From Arthrobacter mobilis (GTDB lineage: Bacteria; Actinomycetota; Actinomycetes; Actinomycetales; Micrococcaceae), in contig NZ_JAAZSQ010000009.1 of NCBI RefSeq assembly GCF_012395835.1, positions 16,620 through 80,619 of the forward strand: a stretch of 64,000 nucleotides of DNA, written 5' to 3'. The position numbers were made by a program, and so were the translations under genes. Below the pieces are notes generated by a model. It made no database searches. It was not told where the DNA came from and saw nothing but the letters and a program-made list of their open reading frames with translations. Below, piece after piece: positions 9,279-16,864 of the stretch (positions within the stretch are counted from its first letter, which is position 1; each line of letters starts with the position of its first letter).

Positions 9279-9646
9279 CGCACCCGGCCTCCTTCCTGGA
9301 TCCGCGCCCCGGTCACCCGGATGTCCACGCGGCTGAGCGCCGACCCGCTGATCCGCGCGATCCGCTCCAGGATTTCACTTTTGGCTGCCTGCACCCGGTC
9401 CCGCACGGAGCCGTTGAATCCGGCCACCAGGCGCGGGTCGGCCAGGACCCGGTCCAGCGACGGGATCCCGACGGGCAGCGACAGCGACAGCGCGAGCGAG
9501 CCGTTGTCGTCCCGCCAGGTGGCGCGGACCAGTTCCGGGGAGATGCCGATCACCTCCGCGGCCACGCCCTGGGCCGTGGTGGTCAGCGCCTGGGTGCTCA
9601 CGCGCGTGTGGCCGGCCAGGGTCCGGCCGGGATGCCGGACGCTCAT
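9275..9646 (-). CDS. Small Asp23/Gls24-like protein
   Basis: This 123-residue soluble protein has a mixed beta/alpha pattern: strand-rich SLALSLSLPVGIPSLD in the middle, a helix RDRVQAAKSEILERIARIS, and a last strand SRVDIRVTGARI. The pattern is like a divergent second Asp23/Gls24 domain. ATG 9646 overlaps the DUF2273 stop (ATGA), which fixes the start over a longer frame reaching 9721. Family assignment is tentative; operon membership is clear. Confidence 0.65.
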   Translation of the reverse strand: MSVRHPGRTLAGHTRVSTQALTTTAQGVAAEVIGISPELVRATWRDDNGSLALSLSLPVGIPSLDRVLADPRLVAGFNGSVRDRVQAAKSEILERIARISGSALSRVDIRVTGARIQEGGRVR

Positions 9647-9834
9647 GAGGAGGAACGCCGCCCGGTCAGCGCGTCCCGGATGCCGCGCAGGTCGAGCTTG
9701 CCCTCGGCGGCCCGGCCGCACAGTGCCCCGGCGGCCAGGAACAGGACCATCAGCAGGAAACCCCAGAACCGGTACGTCAGCGTCGCCCAGGCCAGGACCG
9801 CCCCGACGGCCATGCCCGCTACGGTGTAGTTCAT
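9643..9834 (-). CDS. DUF2273-like small membrane protein
   Basis: This 63-residue protein has two closely spaced hydrophobic helices (about 3-20 and 22-42) followed by a basic tail. DUF2273 proteins accompany Asp23/Gls24 proteins in Gram-positive envelope-stress operons and are thought to help membrane attachment. It lies 19 bp after the first Asp23 gene and overlaps the next by 4 nt. Confidence 0.72.
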   Translation of the reverse strand: MNYTVAGMAVGAVLAWATLTYRFWGFLLMVLFLAAGALCGRAAEGKLDLRGIRDALTGRRSSS

Positions 9835-9853
9835 CCTTGCCTCGCTTCCGCCC

Positions 9854-10261
9854 TCAGTGCAGCTTCTCCGCTGCCCGGGGCTCGGGCAGTCCCGGCAGGT
9901 GGACGTCGCTGATCTCCACGTTGACCTCGATGACCTCCAGGCCCACCAGCTCCTCGACGGCCCGGTAGACGGCGGCCCTGACCCGCGCGGCCAGCTCCTG
10001 CAGCGGTTCGCCGTAGACGGCCACGAGGTTGATGTCCACGGCCACCTGGGTCTGGCCGACCTCCACGCGCACGCCCTGGCCCAGGTCGGATCCGCCCACC
10101 GCGTCCCGCAGCGCGCTCAGTGCCCGGGGGCCGCCGGTGCCGAGCGCGTAGACACCCTGTACGGAGCGGGCAGCGATCGCGGCCACCTTGGCCACGGCAG
10201 TCTCGGCAATGACGGTGCGGCCGGGCGCCTGCACCGCACCCGGTCCAGCGGTTTCTTCCAT
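9854..10261 (-). CDS. Asp23/Gls24 family envelope stress protein
   Basis: This 135-residue soluble protein has the Asp23/Gls24 fold features: a GRTVIAETAVAKVAAIAARSVQGVYAL opening, the strand pair VRVEVGQTQVAVDINLVAVYGEPLQELA, and a closing helix-strand ending VNVEISDV. It is the first gene of the operon 10261 to 8047. In firmicutes Asp23 forms a membrane-associated meshwork during cell-wall stress; the actinobacterial role is not established. The start is ATG 10261. Confidence 0.85.
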   Translation of the reverse strand: MEETAGPGAVQAPGRTVIAETAVAKVAAIAARSVQGVYALGTGGPRALSALRDAVGGSDLGQGVRVEVGQTQVAVDINLVAVYGEPLQELAARVRAAVYRAVEELVGLEVIEVNVEISDVHLPGLPEPRAAEKLH

Positions 10262-10371
10262 CTCAGCCCCCGAATCGGCACGTCACACTGGGTTTCCTGG
10301 TGCCAGCCTAGCGCTTCACGCCTTCCCCCCGCTCGCCAGCTCGCGGCGGGTCCCAAGAGAGCAGGCAGGGT

Positions 10372-10394
10372 CCCCGTGCGCGAAGCGTACGGGG
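10372..10394 (-). terminator. Stem-loop between the lipoprotein gene and the Asp23 operon
   Basis: Arms CCCCGTGCGC (10372-10381) and GCGTACGGGG (10385-10394) pair over 10 positions with one wobble around a 3-nt loop, 20 bp after the lipoprotein stop. It would separate this gene from the Asp23 operon on the minus strand. There is no U-tract. Confidence 0.5.
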
Positions 10395-10413
10395 CGGGGG
10401 CGAACGGTCCTGC

Positions 10414-10968
10414 TCAGCTATTGCAATTGGCTGCCAGCCAGTCGCGGATCGGCTCCACCGCCTCGAGCAGGGCCTCCTCGTCGAACTCTTCCTCATCCTC
10501 GTTCTCGGCCAGCACCTCTTCGAGATGCGCGAAATCTTCTTTCAACGCCTTGGGCACCTGGTGCCGGGTCCTGGACACCTGGGCCTTGAGCTCGGCCAGC
10601 TCCTCCTCGTCCACCTCGGTCAGGAAGCTCAGCGGGGCCAGCAGCAGCACCGCCACATTGGCCGCCACGCCCAGGCAGGCCTCGCGCTGGCCAGCGAAGC
10701 TGCCCCAGCGGGCGGTCCTGCGCCCGGGAGAGAGGAAGGAGGCGTCCGGGCCGGCGGTCCCGGTGCCGGGTGCCGGCTCCTCCGGAGTACCCGGCCGGGT
10801 GGTTCCCGGGGCCGGGACGGTGGCCGCAGGCGCGGAGGCAGTGCCTGTCCCCGGCCCGGAACCGGACGGCGTCAGGCTGCAGGAGGCAAGCAAAAGGACC
10901 GCCGCTGCGGCTGCGGCGGCCAACCGGAAACAGACCTGCACCGCGCTCCCTTCACCTTTCCCGGCCAT
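10414..10968 (-). CDS. Putative secreted lipoprotein
   Basis: The 184-residue precursor has a signal peptide ending in a lipobox LLASC, so the mature N-terminal Cys would be lipid-anchored outside the membrane. A Pro/Gly/Thr-rich linker (about residues 32-75) follows, then a helical domain with a strongly acidic stretch (LAENEDEEEFDEEALLE) and the terminal WLAANCNS. No enzymatic motif is seen. It lies upstream of the envelope-stress operon on the same strand. Confidence 0.7.
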   Translation of the reverse strand: MAGKGEGSAVQVCFRLAAAAAAAVLLLASCSLTPSGSGPGTGTASAPAATVPAPGTTRPGTPEEPAPGTGTAGPDASFLSPGRRTARWGSFAGQREACLGVAANVAVLLLAPLSFLTEVDEEELAELKAQVSRTRHQVPKALKEDFAHLEEVLAENEDEEEFDEEALLEAVEPIRDWLAANCNS

Positions 10969-11257
10969 CCCGGGCCCTGAGCTTATTCCAGCGTATACCT
11001 GCTGGTCAGGGGCAGACAGGCGGAAAAGGCAAAAGAAACCTCCGAACTCTCCACGAGTTTCAGCGGCGGCGGCTCCGACCTGGCAGTGGCCAGCCTGGCT
11101 TGAGATTATCTTGGGGGCGCCTTGTCCGCCGGCATCGCCGGTGACACACTACTTGCCGGGACACGCCCCACTGCTAGCAGGTCCCGGCAAGGCCAGAAGA
11201 AGACCACGAGCGTTCATGGAGGGCCCTCCGCCCTCCGGCCCGGCGCCGCAATGAGCG

Positions 11258-12114
11258 GTGAACAAGGCAGAAAGCTCGGTGCTTGTCCTGGGTCTTGGGC
11301 TGCTGATCGCCTATACGGGACCGGATGTGGCCATCATTCCGGCCTATTACGGGGTCATGTTCCTGCTGGCGGTGGCGCTGCTGGGCCGGCAGGGCGATTT
11401 GCCTGCACCGCGGACCTACAGCCCGACTTTGACCGATGTGTTTGACGACCCGGTCCGCTCTGCCAGCCTCCTGCTGCTCACGGGGTACTACCCGGCCCTG
11501 CCGTGGATGGCCTATATCTGTGCCGGCCTGGCCATCGGACGGCTCAACCTCTCGTCCCGGCGCACGGCGGTCTGGCTGCTGGCCGGCGGCGTCCTGCTCG
11601 CCACCGCGGCGTGGGCTGTCTCAGCGGCCCTGCTCGAGGCGGGGGCGGCTTTGGCCGGCTCGTTGCCTCTTCCCCGGAGCTCGACGCCGGTGACGTGAGC
11701 GGGATTCTCATTTACGGCCCGGACCCCGGCTTCCTGGGCGGGTCCTGGTGGTGGCTGGCAGTCGTCGCGCCGTATTCGTCGATGCCGCTGGTGCTGTTCC
11801 ACACCATCGGCACGTCCGCGGCGGTCCTTGGCCTCATACTGCTGCTGGGCAGGGCCTTTGATCCGATTATCCATGTGCCCGCGCCGGCCGGCAGCATGAC
11901 CCTGACCCTGTATTCGGCCCATCTGCTGTTCATGGCCTCCGGAATCCTCAAGGACAGGCCCTTTGCCTCCCTCGCCGTCCAGGCCGGCGCGGCAGTCACG
12001 TTCGCGGTGGTCTGGCGCAGCTTGATCGGGAAGGGTCCGCTGGAAAGCGCCTTGGGCGCGGTCTCCGGCAAGGTCCGCAGCCGGGTCGGATCCTCCAGGC
12101 CCAGCCGGCACTGA
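11258..12114 (+). pseudogene. Broken membrane acyltransferase (HGSNAT/DUF418-like)
   Basis: Two frames together encode one membrane protein. Frame 2 (11258-11698) carries membrane helices with IIPAYYGVMFLLAVALL and LPWMAYICAGLAIGRL; frame 1 continues from about 11650 with GGSWWWLAVVAPYSSMPLVLFHTIG and MTLTLYSAHLLFMASGIL and ends at 12114. These blocks resemble heparan-alpha-glucosaminide N-acetyltransferase-like proteins of actinobacteria (about 400 residues). A -1 shift is needed near 11640-11680, and the usual N-terminal 70-100 residues with the first helix are missing. Both point to a decayed gene, although the shift alone could be a base-calling error. Confidence 0.7.
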
Positions 12115-12176
12115 AACCAGACCGTGTGGGGCTTTGTGGGGCGCTACGTCTGTTCGTCCGGCCGGTTAAGAAAAAG

Positions 12177-12215
12177 AAGGCCCTCCCGGGGCGTTGTGCC
12201 TTGCGGGAGGGCCTT
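12177..12215 (-). terminator. Rho-independent terminator of the tRNA operon
   Basis: A perfect 12-bp stem (12177-12188 with 12204-12215) has a 15-nt loop. On the minus strand it is followed by a U-rich run (complement of the A-rich 12169-12176). It lies just after tRNA-Phe and ends the Glu-Asp-Phe transcript. It may also stop plus-strand reading from the pseudogene. Confidence 0.85.
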
Positions 12216-12219
12216 TCAG

Positions 12220-12295
12220 TGGTGGCTCCGACCGGCGTCGATCCGGTGACCTTTCGATTTTCAGTCGAACGCTCTACCAACTGAGCTACAGAGCC
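12220..12295 (-). tRNA. tRNA-Phe (GAA)
   Basis: The minus strand folds as a cloverleaf. The acceptor is GGCTCTG with CGGAGCC, the D-loop is AGCTCAGTTGGTAGAGC, and the anticodon stem TTCGA/TCGAA encloses CTGAAAA with anticodon GAA. The T-arm is CCGGATCGACGCCGG. The 3' CCA is encoded (12220-12222). It is the last gene of the three-tRNA operon. Confidence 0.95.
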
Positions 12296-12354
12296 ATGGG
12301 AACATCTGGTGATGATCACCGTTGTCCCTCCGGAAGTCCTCCGGAAGGACACAG

Positions 12355-12428
12355 CGACCCTGACGGGACTTGAACCCGCGACCTCCGCCGTGACAGGGCG
12401 GCGCGCTAACCAACTGCGCTACAGGGCC
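12355..12428 (-). tRNA. tRNA-Asp (GTC)
   Basis: The cloverleaf has acceptor GGCCCTG with CAGGGTC (one G-U pair), D-arm GCGCAGTTGGTTAGCGC, anticodon stem CCGCC/GGCGG with loop CTGTCAC (anticodon GTC), T-arm with GTTCAAGTC and discriminator G. CCA is not encoded. It is the middle gene of the tRNA operon. Confidence 0.95.
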
Positions 12429-12511
12429 TTGCTTTGCACGAGAACCTATCCTATCAGGCTTTTCGGGAGCTTTTGACCACTCCTTCCGGCCCGGGAACAG
12501 ATTCCCTTGCG

Positions 12512-12584
12512 TACCCCCAACGGGATTCGAACCCGTGCCGCCGCCGTGAAAGGGCGGTGTCCTAGGCCGCTAGACGATGGGGGC
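12512..12584 (-). tRNA. tRNA-Glu (TTC)
   Basis: The cloverleaf has acceptor GCCCCCA with TGGGGGT (terminal G-U pair), D-arm GTCTAGCGGCCTAGGAC, anticodon stem CCGCC/GGCGG with loop CTTTCAC (anticodon TTC) and T-arm with GGTTCGAATCC. CCA is not encoded. It is the promoter-proximal gene of the tRNA operon. Confidence 0.95.
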
Positions 12585-12688
12585 CTTGTTCGCTTCGGGT
12601 TTGATCCGCTGCGGACTCATAAAACTATAGGGCCTCCGCCGGAAAAATCCAAAACGGCACTCCGGCCCCTTGTTTCCAGGGGTTTCCG

Positions 12689-13195
12689 CTAGCGGGGCAC
12701 GCCGATGACCGTCCCGCCAATCAGCTCCAGCGGCACCGGGCCGTAGTCCCGCGAGTCGATGGAACGCTCGCGGTTGTCGCCCATGACGAACACCGTGCCG
12801 GCCGGCACGAAGGTGCGCGGATAGTAGGTGCCGTCGATCGTGGCCGGATCCACGAAGGGCTCCTCCACCGGGACCGAATCCACGTACAGCACGGCGTCGC
12901 GGACCTCGACCCGCTGCCCGCCGGCGGCCACCACGCGCTTGACCACACGCGTTCCGTCCACCGGGGAGGTGAAGACCACCAGGTCCCCGGGGCCGACCCC
13001 GGCCAGCACCGGCCCCGGCTTGAAGACGAAGACCAGGCCGCCCGCCGCCAGCGTCGGTTCCATGCTGTCCGAGGCCACGGCCACCGGCTCCAGGACCCAG
13101 AGCCGGAGGGCCAGCAGGCCCAGGAGCAGCGCGGCAGCGGCCGGCAGGGCGGTCCGGCCCCGCCGCCGGAGGCGGTGGGCGGGACGCCGTGCCAT
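12689..13195 (-). CDS. lepB: Signal peptidase I
   Basis: This 168-residue membrane protease removes signal peptides of exported proteins. It has one N-terminal membrane helix (about 15-35), the nucleophile Ser44 in SDSMEPTL, the general base Lys86 in VVKRVVA, and the signature block MGDNRERSIDSRDYGPVP at about 138-154. It starts 11 bp after the stop of the multicopper oxidase gene on the same strand, so the two are surely co-transcribed. This suggests a peptidase dedicated to the oxidase or its partner rather than the housekeeping enzyme. Confidence 0.93.
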   Translation of the reverse strand: MARRPAHRLRRRGRTALPAAAALLLGLLALRLWVLEPVAVASDSMEPTLAAGGLVFVFKPGPVLAGVGPGDLVVFTSPVDGTRVVKRVVAAGGQRVEVRDAVLYVDSVPVEEPFVDPATIDGTYYPRTFVPAGTVFVMGDNRERSIDSRDYGPVPLELIGGTVIGVPR

Positions 13196-13206
13196 GGCCG
13201 GCGGGC

Positions 13207-14832
13207 CTAGTCGGTGTCCGGATCCGGCTGGCAGGGTGCTGCGCTGATCGGATCGTGCTCGTCAGGGTCGTCCTCGCCCAGGCCGACCCGGAACTGGATC
13301 ATCATCGAATGGTCCTCGTGCGGCAGGTTGTGGCAGTGGACCATGTAGCGGCCCTTGTGCGGGCCGAATTTCATGGCCAGCTCCACCTTTTCGCCCTCGC
13401 CGACGTAGACCACGTCCTTGGGGCCCCGCTCATAGGGGAACGGGGCCTTGCCGTTGCGGCTGAGGATCTTGAAGTCGACCAGGTGGATGTGCATCGGGTG
13501 GAACCAGCCGCCGGACTTGTTCTCGAACTCCCAGACCTCCACGGCCCCCAGCCGCGGGTCGGCGCTGGCCAACTTGAAGTTGCTGGCGATCACGTCTTCC
13601 CAGGTGACCTCGTTGATTGTCCAGGGCTTGCCCACGTCGGCGCGCTGGACCCGGAAGGAGCGCTTCTCCTCCGCATCCCCGCGCGTCAGCTGCATCACTT
13701 CGCTGCCCGCCAGCGTGCCGGGGATCTGGTTCCACTTCGGGTCCAGCTTCATGGCGCTTTCGCTGGGCGGTGCGACGACGTCGAAGGCCATGATCTTGTT
13801 CGTATGGTCGTAGTCGCGGTTGTTCGGGTTGGACAGGTTCCGCAGCTCGATGCGCTGGCCCGGCCGGTACTTGCTGAAATCGATCAGCACCTCGTACCGT
13901 TCGGCCGGGCCGTGCCGCCAATTGCGCACCGACTGGGTCGCCGGCATCAGGCCGCCGTCGGTGGCCACGATGTGGACCGCATCCCCGGTGCTCAGCGTCG
14001 GGCGGTACGAGCGCGAGATCGAGGCGTTGAGGATGCGGAAGCGGTAGACCCGGGGCTGGACCTTCATCACCGGCCAGGGCCGGCCGTTGACCAGGATCAC
14101 ATCCCCCCACAGGCCCGAACGGTCGCGGTCGTCGTAGCCAAGGCTGCCGTCGGAGGCAAACATCGCGTCGCTGATCACCAGCGGAACATCGAAGGCCCCC
14201 TGCGGCAGCAGTTCCCGCTCCACCGGATCATGCATCAGGTACAGGCCGGCGAGCCCGGAGTACACGTTCTGGGCCGTGAAGTGGACGCCGTGGTCGTGGT
14301 ACCAGAGCGTGCGGGCCGGCTGGAAGTTCGGGTAGTGGTAGTCCTTGTAGAACCCGGCAGGGGTCACGTCGCTGGCGTAGCCGTCGTATTCGGGCAGCGT
14401 GGCCGAGCCGTGCAGGTGCGTGGACGTGGCCATCAGGTAGCCGAGCTTCGGATGGTTCTTCGGCAGCTGGTTGCGCACCTTCACCACCGCGCGCGTACCC
14501 TGCTCCAGCTCGATGGTGGGGCCGGGGAAGAGCCCGTTGTAGCCCAGGATGCTGGTCTTCTTCCGGGGCAGGATCTGGGCATCGGCCTGCCGCATGGTGA
14601 TCCGGTAGTGGTTGACGGTGGCGCCGTCCGCATCCACCGAGGTGGACGCCGGCCTGAGCGGGGCCGGCCGGTAGAACGCGGCCGCATAGGGCCTGGGCAT
14701 GTCCCGGGAACCGAGCTGGCTCGCGGACTTTGCCGAAACGGTCGATATCGGCACTGTCACCAGGCCGGCACCGACCAGTCCGAGACCTCCCAGGCCTCCC
14801 AGCTTCAACAAATCCCGCCTGCTTACTGACAT
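13207..14832 (-). CDS. Multicopper oxidase, Tat-exported
   Basis: This 541-residue enzyme is expected to oxidise metals or phenolics at a type 1 copper and reduce O2 at a trinuclear centre, outside the membrane. The N-terminus SRRDLLKLGG plus a hydrophobic run is a twin-arginine signal. Copper motifs are all present: STHLHG (His139, His141), LWYHDHG (His179, His181), WFHPMHIHLV in the third domain and HCHNLPHEDHSMM, with Cys500, His505 and Met510 as type 1 ligands. Domain layout is that of CueO, bilirubin oxidase and phenoxazinone synthase. It is flanked by an anchored beta-rich protein upstream and a signal peptidase downstream. The substrate cannot be read from the sequence. Confidence 0.93.
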   Translation of the reverse strand: MSVSRRDLLKLGGLGGLGLVGAGLVTVPISTVSAKSASQLGSRDMPRPYAAAFYRPAPLRPASTSVDADGATVNHYRITMRQADAQILPRKKTSILGYNGLFPGPTIELEQGTRAVVKVRNQLPKNHPKLGYLMATSTHLHGSATLPEYDGYASDVTPAGFYKDYHYPNFQPARTLWYHDHGVHFTAQNVYSGLAGLYLMHDPVERELLPQGAFDVPLVISDAMFASDGSLGYDDRDRSGLWGDVILVNGRPWPVMKVQPRVYRFRILNASISRSYRPTLSTGDAVHIVATDGGLMPATQSVRNWRHGPAERYEVLIDFSKYRPGQRIELRNLSNPNNRDYDHTNKIMAFDVVAPPSESAMKLDPKWNQIPGTLAGSEVMQLTRGDAEEKRSFRVQRADVGKPWTINEVTWEDVIASNFKLASADPRLGAVEVWEFENKSGGWFHPMHIHLVDFKILSRNGKAPFPYERGPKDVVYVGEGEKVELAMKFGPHKGRYMVHCHNLPHEDHSMMIQFRVGLGEDDPDEHDPISAAPCQPDPDTD

Positions 14833-14882
14833 TTCGAGCCACCCTCCCTAAAGATGACTGGTGTTACATGACATCGGGGCGC

Positions 14883-15416
14883 TCAATTGCCGCTGTGATG
14901 CTCTTTGCCCAGCGACAGCCGCGTGCCCGCCGGGCCTTCCAGGACCAGGGCGATGGCCTGGTCCGGCAGCTCGAAAACCATGGTGGCCCCCACGGAGTCG
15001 CCCCGTTCCAAGGTGGTGGGCCCCGGCGAAGCCCACAGCGGATGGGGCCGGCCGGAGCCGAGCCCGTCCACCACGAAGGCACCGGGGTCCAGTTCCAGTC
15101 CGCCGGGCTCGATGGCCGTGAACTGGACCTGGACCCGCACCCGGTGGGCGCCTTCCTGCACCTGCTGCTGGAGGGAAGCCGCGGGAGAAGGCGGTTCCCA
15201 TCCATCCGATTCCACCGGGATGATGCCGGTGATGACTGCTATTCCGCCCGGCACCTCGGCCGGAGCGCCGAGCTGGGTGCTCGGCCTGGCCTGGGCGGTC
15301 ATGAACAGGTAGCCGAACCCGGCCGCGAGGATGCACAGCATCACCAGCGGAATGACCACCAGCCGGCGACGCCGGCCCGGCACGGGGCGGGTTTCCTGCT
15401 CCGGAAGAACTAACAT
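14883..15416 (-). CDS. Membrane-anchored extracellular protein next to the multicopper oxidase
   Basis: This 177-residue protein has a basic cytoplasmic start, one membrane helix (about 19-40) and an outer domain of about 130 residues with alternating strands (VRVQVQFTAIEP, GAFVVDGLG, DSVGATMVFELP, AIALVLEGP), likely a beta-sandwich of the DUF4352/copper-binding type. It precedes the oxidase by 50 bp on the same strand. ATG 15416 is chosen because an extension to 15464 would run into the inverted repeat. No metal motif is clear, so an accessory role is inferred from position. Confidence 0.6.
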   Translation of the reverse strand: MLVLPEQETRPVPGRRRRLVVIPLVMLCILAAGFGYLFMTAQARPSTQLGAPAEVPGGIAVITGIIPVESDGWEPPSPAASLQQQVQEGAHRVRVQVQFTAIEPGGLELDPGAFVVDGLGSGRPHPLWASPGPTTLERGDSVGATMVFELPDQAIALVLEGPAGTRLSLGKEHHSGN

Positions 15417-15432
15417 GGCGACAAATTTCGCA

Positions 15433-15472
15433 CCGCCAGCTTGGAGAAAACCTAGCTTCTCCAAGCTGGCGG
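15433..15472. promoter_or_regulatory. Perfect 16-bp inverted repeat between divergent genes
   Basis: Arms 15433-15448 and 15457-15472 are exactly complementary over 16 bp around an 8-nt centre. The repeat begins 17 bp upstream of the membrane-protein ATG (15416). Its right arm covers the expected -35 position of the metallopeptidase promoter (-10 TAAAGT at 15482-15487). This is the geometry of an operator controlling both directions, although a transcript-level hairpin is also possible. Confidence 0.6.
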
Positions 15473-15494
15473 ACAGGCCGGTAAAGTCGGATAC

Positions 15495-15875
15495 GTGCCG
15501 GTGGAAATGTCAGTGCGGGAATTCGAGGACGCTGTCAATGAAGCGATTGACCGCATCCCCGAAGAGCTTGCCCGCCAGATGGCCACCATGGCGAACGTCG
15601 CCGTGGTCGTCGAGGACGAATACCTGCCGCGTCCCGGGGATGACCCGGGGCTGGAACTGCTGGGCCTGTACGAGGGGATCCCGCTGACCGAGCGCGGTTC
15701 CTGGTGGGACGCCGGCTCCCTGCCGGACCGGATCTCCCTGTTCCGCGGTCCCATCCTGCGGGCCTGCAGCAGCCGCGAGGAAGTGGTCCACGAGATCAAG
15801 GTGACCGTGGTTCACGAGGTGGCCCACTACTTCGGCATCGACGATGTCCGCCTGCACGAACTGGGGTGGGGGTGA
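15495..15875 (+). CDS. Zincin-like metallopeptidase family protein
   Basis: This 126-residue protein belongs to the small minimal zincins with HEVAHYFGIDD near the C-terminus: His, Glu and His of HExxH plus a downstream Asp ligand. The N-terminal half has VREFEDAVNEAIDRIPEELA and MANVAVVVEDEYLP, typical of this family. The physiological substrate is unknown. The start GTG 15495 is supported by TAAAGT ending 7 nt upstream (leaderless); ATG 15507 is an alternative. It is 2 bp from the CDF exporter and co-transcribed with it. Confidence 0.82.
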   Translation: MPVEMSVREFEDAVNEAIDRIPEELARQMATMANVAVVVEDEYLPRPGDDPGLELLGLYEGIPLTERGSWWDAGSLPDRISLFRGPILRACSSREEVVHEIKVTVVHEVAHYFGIDDVRLHELGWG

Positions 15876-15877
15876 GG

Positions 15878-16858
15878 ATGGGACACAGCCACGTCCGCTC
15901 CCCCGGACGCAACCGGGGCCATAGTCATAGGCACGGCCACGGACACGGACACGGCCTGACCGGCCCGGGCACCGCCACCGGCAGGCACCGGCGCAGGCTC
16001 TTCTGGGTGGTGGGCATCACCCTGGCCGTGGTGGCGGTCCAGGTGGCCGGCGCCATCCTGTCCGGGTCGCTGGCGCTGCTGGCCGACGCCGGCCACATGC
16101 TTTCCGACGCCGCGGGCGTGTCCATCGCGCTGCTCGCGGCCTGGATCGCCACCCGGCCGGCCTCGGACCGGCGCACCTACGGCTACCAGCGGGCCGAGGT
16201 CCTGGCGGCCCTGGCCAACGCCGCGCTGCTGGTGGTAATCGCCGTCGTCATTTTCCTGGAGGCGCTGCGCCGCTTCAATGCCGTGCCGCAGATCCACACC
16301 GGGACCATGCTCCTGGCCGCCGTCCTGGGCGCGGCCGCGAACCTGGTGTGCCTGCTGATCCTGCGCGGGGGCCAGGCCGAGAGCCTGAACGTGCGCGGCG
16401 CCTACCTGGAGGTGCTCGGGGACCTGCTCGGCTCGCTGGCAGTGATTGCGGCCGCCGTGGTGATCACGCTGACCGGTTTCCGCCAGGCGGACGCCATCGC
16501 CTCCATCCTGATCGCAGTGATGATCCTGCCGCGGGCCTGGAGCCTGCTGCGCGACGTGGTGAATGTGCTGCTCGAAGCCACGCCGAAGGGTGTGGACGTG
16601 GCCTCGGTGCGCGAGCATATCCAGGCCGCCGCGGGCGTGGTGGACGTGCACGATATCCACATCTGGACCATCACCTCCGGCGTCCCGGTGTTCTCTGCCC
16701 ATGTGGTGGTCGAGGACGAGGCGCTCAATGCGGACGGGCTGGACCGGGTCCTGGACCGGCTTTCCAGCTGCCTGGGGGACCATTTCGACACCGCGCACTG
16801 CACGTTCCAGGTGGAGCCGGCCTCGCACGCGGTCCACGAGACCCGGCACCACGACTGA
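15878..16858 (+). CDS. Cation diffusion facilitator (zinc/cobalt exporter)
   Basis: This 326-residue metal/proton antiporter of the CDF family exports divalent cations. It starts with a His-rich cytoplasmic stretch (HSHRHGHGHGHG), followed by six predicted membrane helices. The metal site DAGHMLSD is in helix II with a partner in helix V (YLEVLGDLLGSLA), and the C-terminal cytoplasmic domain contains VDVHDIHIWTI, typical of ZitB/CzcD. ATG 15878 has GGTGAGG just before it; GTG 15872 is possible. It is translationally coupled to the metallopeptidase gene. Confidence 0.93.
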   Translation: MGHSHVRSPGRNRGHSHRHGHGHGHGLTGPGTATGRHRRRLFWVVGITLAVVAVQVAGAILSGSLALLADAGHMLSDAAGVSIALLAAWIATRPASDRRTYGYQRAEVLAALANAALLVVIAVVIFLEALRRFNAVPQIHTGTMLLAAVLGAAANLVCLLILRGGQAESLNVRGAYLEVLGDLLGSLAVIAAAVVITLTGFRQADAIASILIAVMILPRAWSLLRDVVNVLLEATPKGVDVASVREHIQAAAGVVDVHDIHIWTITSGVPVFSAHVVVEDEALNADGLDRVLDRLSSCLGDHFDTAHCTFQVEPASHAVHETRHHD

Positions 16859-16864
16859 AAACCC

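Noticed and set aside
12220..12584. tRNA cluster as a genomic-island attachment site
   Set aside because: No partial tRNA duplicate or integrase is present nearby, and flanking genes look like core genome.
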